From contig BNBP01000071.1 in assembly GCA_014656015.1 (NCBI GenBank), forward strand, positions 1 through 37,596: a DNA stretch of 37,596 bases, in the 5' to 3' direction. Numbering within the stretch: position 1 is the stretch's first letter; each line of letters opens with the position of its first letter. The stretch is from Streptomyces griseoaurantiacus. GTDB lineage: Bacteria > Actinomycetota > Actinomycetes > Streptomycetales > Streptomycetaceae. The notes below the pieces were generated by a model that was given only the letters and a program-made list of their open reading frames with translations, did not search any database and had not been told where the DNA came from. Positions 26,377 to 35,034 of this stretch are shown here, piece after piece. The translations under genes and the position numbers were made by a program.

Positions 26377-26414
26377 GCCCCGCCCGGTGAGCGCAGCGCA
26401 GTGAACGTCCGCGC

Positions 26415-27311
26415 TCAGACCGCCGGGCTCGCCGGGCTCGCCGGGTCCGCATGGTCCGCCGGGCCCGCCGCAGGCACCGGGTCCGCCGGGTGCGGGGCCA
26501 CCAGCGGCAGCCCCCGGGACAGTCGCTCCTCGCACAGCTCGACCAGCCGGTCGTACCCGGCCTTGCCCATCAGCTCGGTCAGCTCCGCACGGTAGGAGAC
26601 GTACACCGGGTCGCCCGCGCCGTGCGCCGAGGTCGCCGAGGTGCACCACCAGTGCAGGTCGTGCCCGCCCGGGCCCCAGCCCCGGCGGTCGTACTCGCCG
26701 ATCGACACCTGCAGCACGCGGGTGTCGTCGGGCCGGTCGATCCAGTCGTAGGTCCTGCGCACCGGAAGCTGCCAGCACACGTCCGGCTTGGTCTCCAGCG
26801 GCTCGCGACCCTCGCGCAGCGCCAGGATGTGCAGGGAGCAGCCGGCGCCGCCCGCGAAGCCCGGGCGGTTCTGGAAGATGCACGAGCCCTGGAACGGGCG
26901 GGTCTGGCGGGAGCCCTCCTCGTCCTCGGAGACCCAGCCGCCCGCGTGCCCCTCGTCGTGGTGCTGCCAGATGTCCGGCGTGAGCCTCGCCACATGGCCG
27001 GCGACGCGCTCCTCGTCCTCCTCGTCGGAGAAGTGCGCGCCCAGCGTGCAGCAGCCGTCCTCGGCGCGGCCCGCCTCGATGCCCTGGCAGCCGGCGCCGA
27101 AGACGCAGTTCCAGCGCGAGGTCAGCCAGGTGAGGTCGCAGCGGAAGACCTGTTCCTCGTCGGCGGGGTCGGGGAACTCCACCCACGCCCGCGCGAAGTC
27201 GAGGCCCTTCTCGTCGGAACCGTCGCGCAGCGGCGAAGGGGCCTTCGGACCCGCCGCGGCCCCGGTGTTTTTGCCCCGCTTGCCGCTCTTCGCGTTTTTC
27301 GTCTTTGGCAC
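26415..27311 (-). CDS. Cys-rich conserved hypothetical protein
   Basis: I do not recognise a firm function. The 298-residue protein has a basic Lys-rich N terminus (MPKTKNAKSGKRGKN), then a globular part with about ten cysteines: FRCDL, WNCVFGAGCQGI, EDGCCTLGAHF, GSCIFQ, GAGCSLH, DVCWQLP, WWCTS and VELCEER. The C terminus is low-complexity (Asp/Pro/Ala). The spacing recalls YkgJ/DUF3109-type metal-chelating cysteine-cluster proteins, which usually bind Fe or Zn, but this is tentative. The start is GTG 27311, with TACTCT 6 nt upstream on the minus strand (leaderless). It is divergent from the Ppx/GppA gene with a 41-bp gap and convergent with the BACON gene; its stop lies within a weak 7-bp hairpin at 26388-26417. 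Confidence 0.78.
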   Translation of the reverse strand: MPKTKNAKSGKRGKNTGAAAGPKAPSPLRDGSDEKGLDFARAWVEFPDPADEEQVFRCDLTWLTSRWNCVFGAGCQGIEAGRAEDGCCTLGAHFSDEEDEERVAGHVARLTPDIWQHHDEGHAGGWVSEDEEGSRQTRPFQGSCIFQNRPGFAGGAGCSLHILALREGREPLETKPDVCWQLPVRRTYDWIDRPDDTRVLQVSIGEYDRRGWGPGGHDLHWWCTSATSAHGAGDPVYVSYRAELTELMGKAGYDRLVELCEERLSRGLPLVAPHPADPVPAAGPADHADPASPASPAV

Positions 27312-27352
27312 GCCTCCAGAGTAAGTGCCCGTCGGCAGTAGCGTTTGCGTCC

Positions 27353-28282
27353 ATGAGACTCGGTGTCCTCGACGTGGGATCGAACACGGTCCACCTCCTG
27401 GTGGTGGACGCGCACCCCGGTGCCCGCCCGCTGCCCGCGCACTCGCACAAGGCCGAGCTGCGGCTCGCCCAACTCCTCGACGAGGACGGGGCGATCGGCA
27501 CGGAGGGCGTCGACCGCCTGGTCGCCGTGGTCCGCGAGGCCCTCCAGGCCGCCGAGGACAAGGGCGTGGAGGACCTGCTGCCCTTCGCCACCTCGGCGGT
27601 GCGCGAGGCCCGCAACGCCGACGAGGTCCTCGCCCGGGTCCGCGAGGAGACCGGCGTGGAGCTCCAGGTGCTCAGCGGCGAGGAGGAGGCGCGGCTCACG
27701 TTCCTCGCCGCCCGCCGCTGGTTCGGCTGGTCGGCCGGGAAGCTGCTGGTCCTCGACATCGGCGGCGGCTCCCTGGAGATCGCCTACGGCATCGACGAGC
27801 AGCCCGACGCCGCCGTGTCGCTGCCCCTGGGCGCGGGCCGGCTGACCGCCGGACGGCTTCCGGGCGACCCGCCCGCCCCCGACGACGTCCGCGCGCTGCG
27901 CAAGCACGTGCGCGCCGAGATAGCGCGCACGGTGGGAGTGTTCAGCCGCTTCGGGCCGCCGGACCACGTGGTGGCCACGTCCAAGACCTTCCGCCAGCTC
28001 GCCCGCATAGGCGGCGCCGCCCGCTCCGCGGAGGGCCTGTACGTGCAGCGCGAGCTGAAGCGGGAGTCCCTGGAGGCGTGGGTGCCCCGGCTCGCCTCGA
28101 TGACCACGCGGGAGCGCGCGGACCTCCCCGGCGTCTCCGAGGACCGCGCCCACCAGCTCGTGGCCGGCGCGCTGGTCGCCGAGGCCGCGATGGACCTGCT
28201 CGGCGTGGAGTCCCTGGAGATCTGCCCCTGGGCCCTGCGCGAGGGCGTGATCCTGCGGAGCCTCGACCAGATGGGGACGTAG
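27353..28282 (+). CDS. ppx: Ppx/GppA family phosphatase (exopolyphosphatase-like)
   Basis: This family hydrolyses polyphosphate and/or pppGpp. The 309-residue protein is the short actinobacterial form lacking the C-terminal HD-like domain of E. coli Ppx. ASKHA-fold motifs are visible: VLDVGSNTVHLLVVD (phosphate 1, ~4-18), LLPFATSAVREARNADEVL, LSGEEEARLTFLAARRWFG, VLDIGGGSLEIAYG (phosphate 2), SLPLGAGRLT and VVATSKTFRQLAR. ATG 27353 is preferred because it starts the conserved fold directly and TAGCGT (27339-27344) is 8 nt upstream; the earlier in-frame ATG at 27305 overlaps the divergent gene. Substrate preference between polyP and pppGpp cannot be read from sequence. Confidence 0.9.
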   Translation: MRLGVLDVGSNTVHLLVVDAHPGARPLPAHSHKAELRLAQLLDEDGAIGTEGVDRLVAVVREALQAAEDKGVEDLLPFATSAVREARNADEVLARVREETGVELQVLSGEEEARLTFLAARRWFGWSAGKLLVLDIGGGSLEIAYGIDEQPDAAVSLPLGAGRLTAGRLPGDPPAPDDVRALRKHVRAEIARTVGVFSRFGPPDHVVATSKTFRQLARIGGAARSAEGLYVQRELKRESLEAWVPRLASMTTRERADLPGVSEDRAHQLVAGALVAEAAMDLLGVESLEICPWALREGVILRSLDQMGT

Positions 28283-28372
28283 GAGGGGCGCCCCGGACGG
28301 TGCCCGGCAGTGAGCATCCCCACTCCCCGGGCGCCCCCACACCACCCGACCGCACCCCGTAACCTGTCCCCC

Positions 28373-29224
28373 ATGGCGGAGCCCCCCGTGCAGATCCCGG
28401 CCACGGAAACGCAGATCCCGGACACGGAACCGAAGGTCGCCCTGTCCACCGCCTCCGTCTACCCGGAGTCCACGGCGACGGCCTTCGAGATCGCCGCGCG
28501 CCTCGGCTACGACGGCGTCGAGGTCATGGTCTGGACCGACCCGGTCAGCCAGGACATCGAGGCACTGCGCAGACTCAGCGACTACCACCGCGTACCGATC
28601 CTCGCCGTGCACGCCCCCTGCCTGCTCATCACCCAGCGCGTGTGGTCCACCGACCCCTGGACCAAGCTCCAGCGGGCCCGCGCCGCCGCCGAGAAGCTCG
28701 GCGCGAGCACCGTCGTCGTGCATCCCCCGTTCCGCTGGCAGCGGCAGTACGCGCGCGCCTTCGTCGAGGGCGTCTGGCGCATGGCGGACGAGACCGACGT
28801 GCGGTTCGCCGTGGAGAACATGTACCCCTGGCGCTACCGCGACCGCGAGATGCTCGCCTACGCCCCCGACTGGGACGTCACCAAGGACGACTACCGGCAC
28901 TTCACGATCGACCTCAGCCACACCGCGACCGCCCGCACCGACACCCTCGCCATGCTCGACCGCATGGGCGACCGCCTCGGCCACGTCCACCTCGCCGACG
29001 GCAAGGGCTCGGCCAAGGACGAGCACCTGGTGCCCGGCCGCGGCGGACAGCCCTGCGCGGAGGTCCTGGAGCACCTCGCGCGCACCCGCTTCGACGGCCA
29101 TGTCGTGATCGAGGTCAACACCCGCCGCGCCATGTCCGGCGCCGAACGTGAGGCCGACCTCGCGGAGGCGCTGGCCTTCACCCGCCTCCACCTGGCCTCC
29201 ACCGCCCGTGCCGGACGCGGCTGA
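28373..29224 (+). CDS. Sugar phosphate isomerase/epimerase family (xylose isomerase-like TIM barrel)
   Basis: The 283-residue protein belongs to the AP endonuclease 2-like TIM-barrel family. Barrel strands and likely metal ligands are visible: VALSTASVYPES, LGYDGVEVMVW, PILAVHAPCLL, STVVVHPPFRWQ (His), RFAVENMYPWR (Glu), FTIDLSHTATA (Asp/His), LGHVHLADGKG (His) and GHVVIEVNTR (Glu). ATG 28373 follows TAACCT (28360-28365) with a 7-nt gap, pointing to a leaderless transcript of its own despite the nearby upstream ppx. The first ~20 residues are an acidic, Pro/Thr-rich extension. The substrate is unknown; the family ranges from sugar isomerases to endonuclease IV. Confidence 0.87.
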   Translation: MAEPPVQIPATETQIPDTEPKVALSTASVYPESTATAFEIAARLGYDGVEVMVWTDPVSQDIEALRRLSDYHRVPILAVHAPCLLITQRVWSTDPWTKLQRARAAAEKLGASTVVVHPPFRWQRQYARAFVEGVWRMADETDVRFAVENMYPWRYRDREMLAYAPDWDVTKDDYRHFTIDLSHTATARTDTLAMLDRMGDRLGHVHLADGKGSAKDEHLVPGRGGQPCAEVLEHLARTRFDGHVVIEVNTRRAMSGAEREADLAEALAFTRLHLASTARAGRG

Positions 29225-29346
29225 GGGCTCCCGGGCCGGCACGCCGCGCGAGACGCACATCCCGCATTCCGGACGGCCCGTCCCGGCACCTGGATGACCG
29301 GCGTACGCTCGACGGCAGTCATCACCCCCCGAAGGAGCGAGCGACG

Positions 29347-31200
29347 ATGCCCGAGCTGAGGTCCCGCACAGTCACCCACGGCCGCAACATGGCGGGCGCC
29401 CGCGCCCTTATGCGCGCCTCCGGTGTACCCGGCGCGGACATCGGCCGTAAGCCGATCATCGCGGTCGCCAACTCCTTCACCGAGTTCGTGCCGGGCCACA
29501 CCCACCTCCAGCCGGTCGGCCGGATCGTCTCCGAGGCCATCACCGAGGCGGGCGGCATCCCGCGCGAGTTCAACACCATCGCCGTCGACGACGGCATCGC
29601 GATGGGCCACGGCGGCATGCTCTACAGCCTGCCCTCCCGCGACCTGATCGCGGACAGCGTGGAGTACATGGTCGAGGCGCACTGCGCCGACGCCCTGGTC
29701 TGCATCTCCAACTGCGACAAGATCACCCCGGGCATGCTGATGGCCGCGCTGCGCCTCAACATCCCGACGGTCTTCGTCTCCGGCGGCCCCATGGAGTCCG
29801 GCCGCGCCACCCTGGTCGACGGCACGGTCCGCACGCTCGACCTGGTCGACGCCATCTCCGACGCCGTCAACGACAAGATCTCCGACGCGGACATCCTCCG
29901 CATCGAGGAGAACGCCTGTCCGACCTGCGGCTCGTGTTCCGGCATGTTCACCGCCAACTCGATGAACTGCCTCACCGAGGCCATCGGCCTCTCCCTCCCC
30001 GGCAACGGCTCGGTCCTCGCCACCCACACCGCCCGCAAGGCGCTGTACGAGAACGCCGCCCGCACGGTGATGGACATCACCCGCCGTCACTACGAGCAGG
30101 ACGACGACACGGTCCTGCCGCGCAACGTCGCCACGTTCGCCGCGTTCGAGAACGCCATGGCGCTCGACATCGCGATGGGCGGCTCCACCAACACGATCCT
30201 GCACCTGCTCGCCGCCGCCCAGGAGGCGGGCGTCGAGTTCGGCCTGGAGCAGATCGACGCCGTCTCGCGCCGCGTCCCCTGCCTGGCCAAGGTCGCCCCC
30301 AACGTCGCCAAGGACCGCACGTACTACATGGAGGACGTGCACCGGGCCGGCGGCATCCCCGCCCTCCTCGGCGAACTCCACCGCGCCGGTCTGCTCAACG
30401 AGGACGTCCACTCCGTGCACAGCCCCTCGCTGTCCGACTGGCTCAAGAGCTGGGACGTGCGCGGCGGCTCCCCGTCCCCCGAGGCGGTCGAACTCTGGCA
30501 CGCGGCCCCCGGCTGCGTCCGCTCCGCCGAGGCCTTCTCCCAGTCCGAGCGCTGGGAGGCGCTCGACACCGACGCCGAGGGCGGCTGCATCCGCTCCGCC
30601 GAGCACGCCTACTCCAAGGACGGCGGCCTCGCGGTCCTCAAGGGCAACCTCGCGGTCGACGGCTGCGTCGTGAAGACGGCCGGCGTCGACGAGTCCATCT
30701 GGACCTTCGAGGGCCCCGCGGTCGTCTGCGACTCCCAGGAGGAGGCCGTCGAGAAGATCCTCACCAAGGGGATCAAGGACGGCGACGTCGTCGTCATCCG
30801 CTACGAGGGCCCCAAGGGCGGCCCCGGCATGCAGGAGATGCTCTACCCGACCTCGTACCTGAAGGGCCGGGGCCTGGGGAAGACCTGCGCGCTGGTCACC
30901 GACGGCCGCTTCTCCGGCGGCACCTCGGGCCTGTCGATCGGCCACGCCTCGCCCGAGGCGGCCTCCGGCGGCACGATCGCCCTCGTCGAGGACGGCGACC
31001 GCATCCGCATCGACATCCCCGGCCGCACGATCGAGCTCCTCGTCGACGACACGGAACTCGCCCGCCGCGCCGAAGCCCTCGACGGCGCCTACGCCCCCCG
31101 CAACCGCGACCGCAAGGTCTCCACCGCGCTGCGCGCCTACGCCGCCATGGCCACCAGCGCCGACAAGGGCGCCGTCCGAGACGTCACCAAGCTGGGCTGA
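29347..31200 (+). CDS. ilvD: Dihydroxy-acid dehydratase
   Basis: IlvD dehydrates 2,3-dihydroxy acids to 2-keto acids, the third step of isoleucine/valine synthesis. At 617 aa it matches the E. coli-type enzyme. Iron-sulfur and metal ligands are visible: Cys123 in CISNCDKITPGM (with the conserved Asp124-Lys125) and the CPTCGSCSGMFTANSMNC block (Cys191/194/197). Other signatures are AVDDGIAMGHGGM, the MGGSTNTILHLLAAA substrate loop, RYEGPKGGPGMQEM and VTDGRFSGGTSGLSIGH. AAGGAG (~29332-29337) precedes the ATG by ~9 nt. It is a single gene, with TACGCT at 29304-29309 as a possible -10. The downstream gap contains repeats and a strong terminator. Confidence 0.98.
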   Translation: MPELRSRTVTHGRNMAGARALMRASGVPGADIGRKPIIAVANSFTEFVPGHTHLQPVGRIVSEAITEAGGIPREFNTIAVDDGIAMGHGGMLYSLPSRDLIADSVEYMVEAHCADALVCISNCDKITPGMLMAALRLNIPTVFVSGGPMESGRATLVDGTVRTLDLVDAISDAVNDKISDADILRIEENACPTCGSCSGMFTANSMNCLTEAIGLSLPGNGSVLATHTARKALYENAARTVMDITRRHYEQDDDTVLPRNVATFAAFENAMALDIAMGGSTNTILHLLAAAQEAGVEFGLEQIDAVSRRVPCLAKVAPNVAKDRTYYMEDVHRAGGIPALLGELHRAGLLNEDVHSVHSPSLSDWLKSWDVRGGSPSPEAVELWHAAPGCVRSAEAFSQSERWEALDTDAEGGCIRSAEHAYSKDGGLAVLKGNLAVDGCVVKTAGVDESIWTFEGPAVVCDSQEEAVEKILTKGIKDGDVVVIRYEGPKGGPGMQEMLYPTSYLKGRGLGKTCALVTDGRFSGGTSGLSIGHASPEAASGGTIALVEDGDRIRIDIPGRTIELLVDDTELARRAEALDGAYAPRNRDRKVSTALRAYAAMATSADKGAVRDVTKLG

Positions 31201-31213
31201 CGCTCTCACCCAG

Positions 31214-31233
31214 AAGGGGCGCGGGAAACCGCG
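31214..31233. repeat. Interspersed intergenic repeat, copy A
   Basis: AAGGGGCGCGGGAAACCGCG lies 13 nt after the ilvD stop. It is a shortened, slightly diverged copy of the element at 31278 and carries a CGCGG/CCGCG hairpin. Confidence 0.6.
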
Positions 31234-31277
31234 CCCACGGACGGGTGCGGTTCCCGTCGAAGCCGGGTCCGGCCCCC

Positions 31278-31306
31278 AAGGGGCGCGGGGAACCGCGCGA
31301 CAAGCC
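31278..31306. repeat. Interspersed intergenic repeat, copy B
   Basis: This is the fullest copy: AAGGGGCGCGGGGAACCGCG then CGACAAGCC, continuing into a less conserved ACGACCCGCACCCGCCGAC segment to ~31330. The form matches, from memory, a repeat scattered through Streptomyces intergenic regions. Confidence 0.7.
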
Positions 31307-31333
31307 GCCCACGACCCGCACCCGCCGACGGGC

Positions 31334-31370
31334 GGACCCCCTCAGGGCCGTGAAGCGCCCGAGGGGGTCC
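31334..31370. terminator. Bidirectional terminator between ilvD and the kinase gene
   Basis: A perfect 10-bp stem (GGACCCCCTC 31334-31343 with GAGGGGGTCC 31361-31370) encloses an inner GGGC/GCCC pair. It lies between convergent genes. Confidence 0.75.
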
Positions 31371-31385
31371 AAGGGGCGCAGCCCC
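31371..31385. repeat. Interspersed intergenic repeat, copy C (partial)
   Basis: AAGGGGCGCAGCCCC directly abuts the terminator. It shares the AAGGGGCGC head of the other copies and folds as GGGG/CCCC. Confidence 0.45.
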
Positions 31386-31485
31386 TCGAAGGGCCCGGGA
31401 AAGGCAGGGGCGGCGGGGGCGAGAACCCCACGGCCACCGCCCCACCCGGCTCACCCCCGGAGGGGCCGTCACCCCGGAGGGACCG

Positions 31486-33750
31486 TCACCACCCGGCGGG
31501 ATCCCCCACCCCGAACACCACCCCGTCCGGCGCCGCCCCGACGACCCGCCCCCCAGCCACCACCGGCACCGCCAACGCCCCCGGCAGCGACCCCCGCGAA
31601 GCCCCCATCCGCACCCCCGTCTGCCCCAGCACGACCCCCCGCCCCGCGTCCACCGCCACCAGCCGGCCGTCCGCCGCCATGAAGTACAGCCGCCCCCCGG
31701 ACACCACCGGCGCGGACGCCAGACTCACGGACGTCTCCAGCCGCCACTTCTGCCGGCCGGCGGGCCCGCCAGTCGCCCCACCGGCCGCCCCGCCCGTCGC
31801 CCCCGCCGTCTCGACGGCCACCACCGCACCCCCGCTGGCCAGCAGATACACCGTCTCCCCGTGTACGACCACCTGCGCCCCCGGCAGCGGATACCGCAGC
31901 GCCACCCGCCGCACCGCCCCGCTCGCCCTCTCGTACCGCACCACACCGTCCGTGTACGAGGAGGCGTCCGTGGAGGTGAACCACACCGTCCCGCCCCGCG
32001 CCCCGACGACGGTCAGCGCCCCGTCCATCCGCCACCGCGCCCGCACGCCCCCGGTCGCCGGATCGACGGCGGTCACCGAGGTCCCGCCCCCCTCGGCGCT
32101 CCGCGTCACATAGGCGAGCCCGTCCCCGAACACCCGGAAGTCGGGCAGCGTCTGCCCCGGCAGCGCCCGCCGCCACTTCACCGCCCCGGTCGCGGAGTCC
32201 AGCGCGGTCACCCTCGAGTCGGCGCCGGTGAGCAGGACGACCCCGCCGGCGTGCGCGAGGCGCCCCGCGTACGGCGTGATGTCCCGGCTCCAGCGCGTCC
32301 GGCCGGTCGCGGGGTCGAGGGCGGTGAGCCGCTTCCCGCCTCCTCCGACGACGTGCAGCAACCCCCCGGACAGCACCGGGGTCCCGGCCCCCGCAGCGGT
32401 CTTGCCCGCCCGCACCCACAGGGTGTGCCCGTCCTCGGGATCGACGGCGGCGGCAAGGACCCCGTCCCGCGTGCAGTACAGCCGCCCGCCCCCGGCCACG
32501 CAGTGCGCCATGCCGTGCGCGGTGACGCCGGGCGCGTGCAGACGCACGGTCCACGGCCGGGCCGAGGCACCCGCGGAGGCCGTCCCGTGTCCCGCACCGC
32601 GCTCGTCCGCCCCCGAACCCGCGAGCACGGCGACGCCGCCCCCGACGAGGGCGAGCACCGCGGCGACGGCACCTCCCACCCCCCACAGCCGCCCCCGGGA
32701 CCACTCCCTCGCCCGCCCGCGTCTCTCCGTCCGGGACCCCGGCATCGCACCGGCCGCGCCCGCGGAACCTTCCCTACCCGCAGGACCTTCCGCGCCCGCC
32801 GCACTCCCCGCCCGGTCCTCGACGGGCCCCTCGCCCCGCTCCCCGGCCGTCACGGTCTCCGACCCGGCCTCCAGGAAGGACACGTCCCGCTGCGCCGGTA
32901 TGAACGCCTGCGTGTCGTACGCGGCCGAGACCGACCGCAGCGCCGTCATCACCTCGTCCGGCGTCGGCCGGTCCTCCGGCTCCTTGGCCAGACAGCGCGC
33001 GACGAGCTCCGCCAGGTCCTCCGGCACTCCTGTCAAGTCCGCCTCGTCGTGGACGACTTGATATGCCACGAGGTACGGACTGTCGGAGTGGAAGGGTCCC
33101 CGCCCCGTCGCCGCGTGCACCAGCACCGAGCCCAGCGCGAAGACGTCCGCGGCCGGCCCCACCTCCCGCGGCCTGCGGAACTGCTCCGGTGCCATGAACG
33201 GAGGGGTCCCGATCAGCTTGCCCGTCTCCGTGCGCAGCTCGCTGTCCGAGGGCCTGGAGATGCCGAAGTCGATGACCTTGGGCCCGTCCTCGGCGAGCAG
33301 GACGTTGCTGGGCTTGAGATCGCGGTGCACGACACCGACGCGGTGGATGTCCCGCAGCGCCTCGGCCAGCCCCGCCATCAGCCGGCGCAGCCGCGCCGGG
33401 GGCAGCGCGCCGTTCCGTTTCACATGCTCGGCGAGGGTGGGCCCGGGGATGTACAGGGTCGCCATCCACGGCCGTTCGGCCTCCGGATCGGCGTCGACGA
33501 CGGAGGCCGTGAACGCGCCGCTGACCCGCCGCGCGGCCGCGATCTCCTGCCGGAACCGCCCTCTGAACTCGGGGTCCTGGGCGTACTGGGCGTGCACCAC
33601 CTTCACGGCGAGGCGCAGCCCCGAGGTGGACCGGGCGAGATGGACGACGCCCATGCCGCCGGAGCCGAGCTCGGCCTCCAGCCGGTACTGCCCGGCGTAT
33701 TCCGGACGCTCCGCTTCCGGTTCGGTCCCGGCGTTGCGCCGTGGCGGCAT
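31486..33750 (-). CDS. Membrane Ser/Thr protein kinase with PQQ-like beta-propeller sensor domain
   Basis: The 754-residue receptor kinase has an N-terminal Hanks-type domain: Gly loop GSGGMGVVH (~29-37), catalytic Lys50 in LAVKVV, HRDLKPSN (142-149, catalytic Asp144), DFG 161-163 and the APE motif in PPFMAPEQF. A Gly/Ala/Glu linker (~280-350) leads to one TM helix (~355-378). The C-terminal ~355 residues outside the cell are a PQQ-type propeller with repeats such as LTALDPATGRTRWSRD, VTALDSATGAVKWRRALPG, VTAVDPATGGVRARWRMDG and LVAVDAGRGVVLGQ, a fold that often binds ligands or proteins. ATG 33750 is chosen. The gene converges on ilvD and is divergent from an SH3-domain gene. The signal sensed is unknown. 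Confidence 0.94.
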   Translation of the reverse strand: MPPRRNAGTEPEAERPEYAGQYRLEAELGSGGMGVVHLARSTSGLRLAVKVVHAQYAQDPEFRGRFRQEIAAARRVSGAFTASVVDADPEAERPWMATLYIPGPTLAEHVKRNGALPPARLRRLMAGLAEALRDIHRVGVVHRDLKPSNVLLAEDGPKVIDFGISRPSDSELRTETGKLIGTPPFMAPEQFRRPREVGPAADVFALGSVLVHAATGRGPFHSDSPYLVAYQVVHDEADLTGVPEDLAELVARCLAKEPEDRPTPDEVMTALRSVSAAYDTQAFIPAQRDVSFLEAGSETVTAGERGEGPVEDRAGSAAGAEGPAGREGSAGAAGAMPGSRTERRGRAREWSRGRLWGVGGAVAAVLALVGGGVAVLAGSGADERGAGHGTASAGASARPWTVRLHAPGVTAHGMAHCVAGGGRLYCTRDGVLAAAVDPEDGHTLWVRAGKTAAGAGTPVLSGGLLHVVGGGGKRLTALDPATGRTRWSRDITPYAGRLAHAGGVVLLTGADSRVTALDSATGAVKWRRALPGQTLPDFRVFGDGLAYVTRSAEGGGTSVTAVDPATGGVRARWRMDGALTVVGARGGTVWFTSTDASSYTDGVVRYERASGAVRRVALRYPLPGAQVVVHGETVYLLASGGAVVAVETAGATGGAAGGATGGPAGRQKWRLETSVSLASAPVVSGGRLYFMAADGRLVAVDAGRGVVLGQTGVRMGASRGSLPGALAVPVVAGGRVVGAAPDGVVFGVGDPAGW

Positions 33751-33894
33751 CAGTCACCCCCGTGCCTCGCGTCCGCTTGCGCGACGCGCCGAGCCTAGTC
33801 GATGCCACGTACGAATCCCGTAGGGCTTGCTAGCCTCGGCGGCGCCAGGACGATTGGCGTGAAATATTCTCAACTCGCATACGGGGGAGGCCAC

Positions 33895-34242
33895 ATGGCC
33901 ACGGAAGAGATCACACCGGAGAGCACACCGACAGCGGCACCCGAACTCCTCGTCGAGCCCCTCGGGGAGGCGGTGACGGCGGCCGCGGAGGTGACCAAGC
34001 TGTACCCCATCGCCCCCGGCGTCGAACTGCACGTGCGCAGCGGCCCGGGCGTGAACTACAGCATCGTCAAGACACTGCGCGCCGGCTCCAGCGTCCCGAT
34101 CATCTGCCAGCGCTCGGGCGACACCGTCAGCGGCTACTACGGCACCTCGAAGATCTGGGACTGCATCGGCAACGCGCAGTTCGTCTCCGACGCCTACGTC
34201 AAGACGGGCAGCGACGGCTACGTCGCCCCGCGCTGCTCCTGA
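33895..34242 (+). CDS. Small SH3-domain protein without signal peptide
   Basis: The 115-residue protein has an acidic, Thr/Pro/Glu-rich N terminus (~1-40) and a bacterial SH3-like fold: VELHVRSGPGVNYSIVKTLRAGSSVPIICQRSGD and a C-terminal WDCIGNAQFVSDAYVKTG with final APRCS. The LHVRSGPGVNYSIVKTL stretch is the SH3b hallmark. Such domains are mostly extracellular and bind cell-wall peptides, yet no signal peptide or membrane segment is visible; longer in-frame starts do not add one. Three cysteines (IICQ, WDCIG, PRCS) could form a disulfide if it is exported by another route. GGGGGAGG ends 4 nt before the ATG. The 144-bp divergent gap to the kinase gene has a TTGGCG (33854-33859) and a CATACG-like element. 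Confidence 0.85.
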   Translation: MATEEITPESTPTAAPELLVEPLGEAVTAAAEVTKLYPIAPGVELHVRSGPGVNYSIVKTLRAGSSVPIICQRSGDTVSGYYGTSKIWDCIGNAQFVSDAYVKTGSDGYVAPRCS

Positions 34243-34248
34243 CCCCTT

Positions 34249-34283
34249 CCGCCGCCCGCCCTCCGACCAGGGGCGGGCGGCGG
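34249..34283 (+). terminator. Hairpin terminator after the SH3 gene
   Basis: The 13-bp arms are perfect (34249-34261 and 34271-34283, CCGCCGCCCGCCC and its complement) with a 9-nt loop, 7 nt after the stop codon. Confidence 0.75.
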
Positions 34284-34301
34284 CGGAGCGATAATCGACC
34301 G

Positions 34302-34895
34302 GTGAGCGAACGAAACGGGCGGAACGAACGCGTGGACGGGCAGACCGCCGGCAGGCGCGAGGGAGAACCCCCGGCCGAGGTCGGCGAGGCCCCGGGCTCC
34401 CGTGACGCCCCGGGCTCCGGCGGCGGCCCCCGTCCCGAACCCCTCCGCTTCTTCGGCACCACCTGGCTCGACCACGAGGGCGGCCCCCGCGGCTACGCCG
34501 TCCGCCGCGCCGCCGTCTGTGTCGGCTCCCTCGCGGCGGCGGCCCTCGGCTGCCTCGTCCTGCGCCTCGCCTACGAGGGCCTGCGCATCGCCGACGTCGG
34601 CAGCGCGGTGACCGTGCTGATGGTCGTGATGTTCGCGGTCTGCAGCGCCCTCGCGTTCAGCCACACCCGGGGCTCCTTCACCCGCCGTCCCGACCCCGAC
34701 CGCCAGGCGTCCCTGCGAGGTCTGCTGGCCATCGGCTTCATCGGCTCGCTCCTCGCCTACTTCCTCCGCTCGCTCAAGGAGGCGCCGGGCGAGTCGCTGC
34801 ACCGCGAGGAGTACGAGGAGGCCCGCGCCCGCCACCGGAAGCGCGCCGGCCGCCGCACCGGCAACCCCTCCCGCAGACGCCGGGGCAAGGCGTAG
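34302..34895 (+). CDS. Integral membrane protein, function unknown (three TM segments)
   Basis: I do not recognise the family. The 197-residue product has a ~50-residue hydrophilic N terminus rich in Glu, Arg and Gly, then LRFFGTTWLDHEGGPRGYAVRR. Three hydrophobic segments follow: AAVCVGSLAAAALGCLVLRLAY, AVTVLMVVMFAVCSALAFS and GLLAIGFIGSLLAYFLRSL. The tail is strongly basic (RHRKRAGRRTGNPSRRRRGKA), which suggests a cytoplasmic C terminus. The GTG start is supported by GATAAT (34290-34295) 6 nt upstream, so it is probably leaderless. It lies between the SH3 gene's terminator and proC, with no obvious functional link to either. Confidence 0.82.
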   Translation: MSERNGRNERVDGQTAGRREGEPPAEVGEAPGSRDAPGSGGGPRPEPLRFFGTTWLDHEGGPRGYAVRRAAVCVGSLAAAALGCLVLRLAYEGLRIADVGSAVTVLMVVMFAVCSALAFSHTRGSFTRRPDPDRQASLRGLLAIGFIGSLLAYFLRSLKEAPGESLHREEYEEARARHRKRAGRRTGNPSRRRRGKA

Positions 34896-35034
34896 GGGGT
34901 CCGTCTTCGGGGGCCCGCCCCGCCCGCCTCCGCGCACCCCTGCCCGTCCGCCCACCGGACGCCGCCTCCCCGCCCCCGCCACCGGTGCAAAGATGACCAA
35001 AGACGACGCGCACCCCCGGAGGGCACCCCACGCC

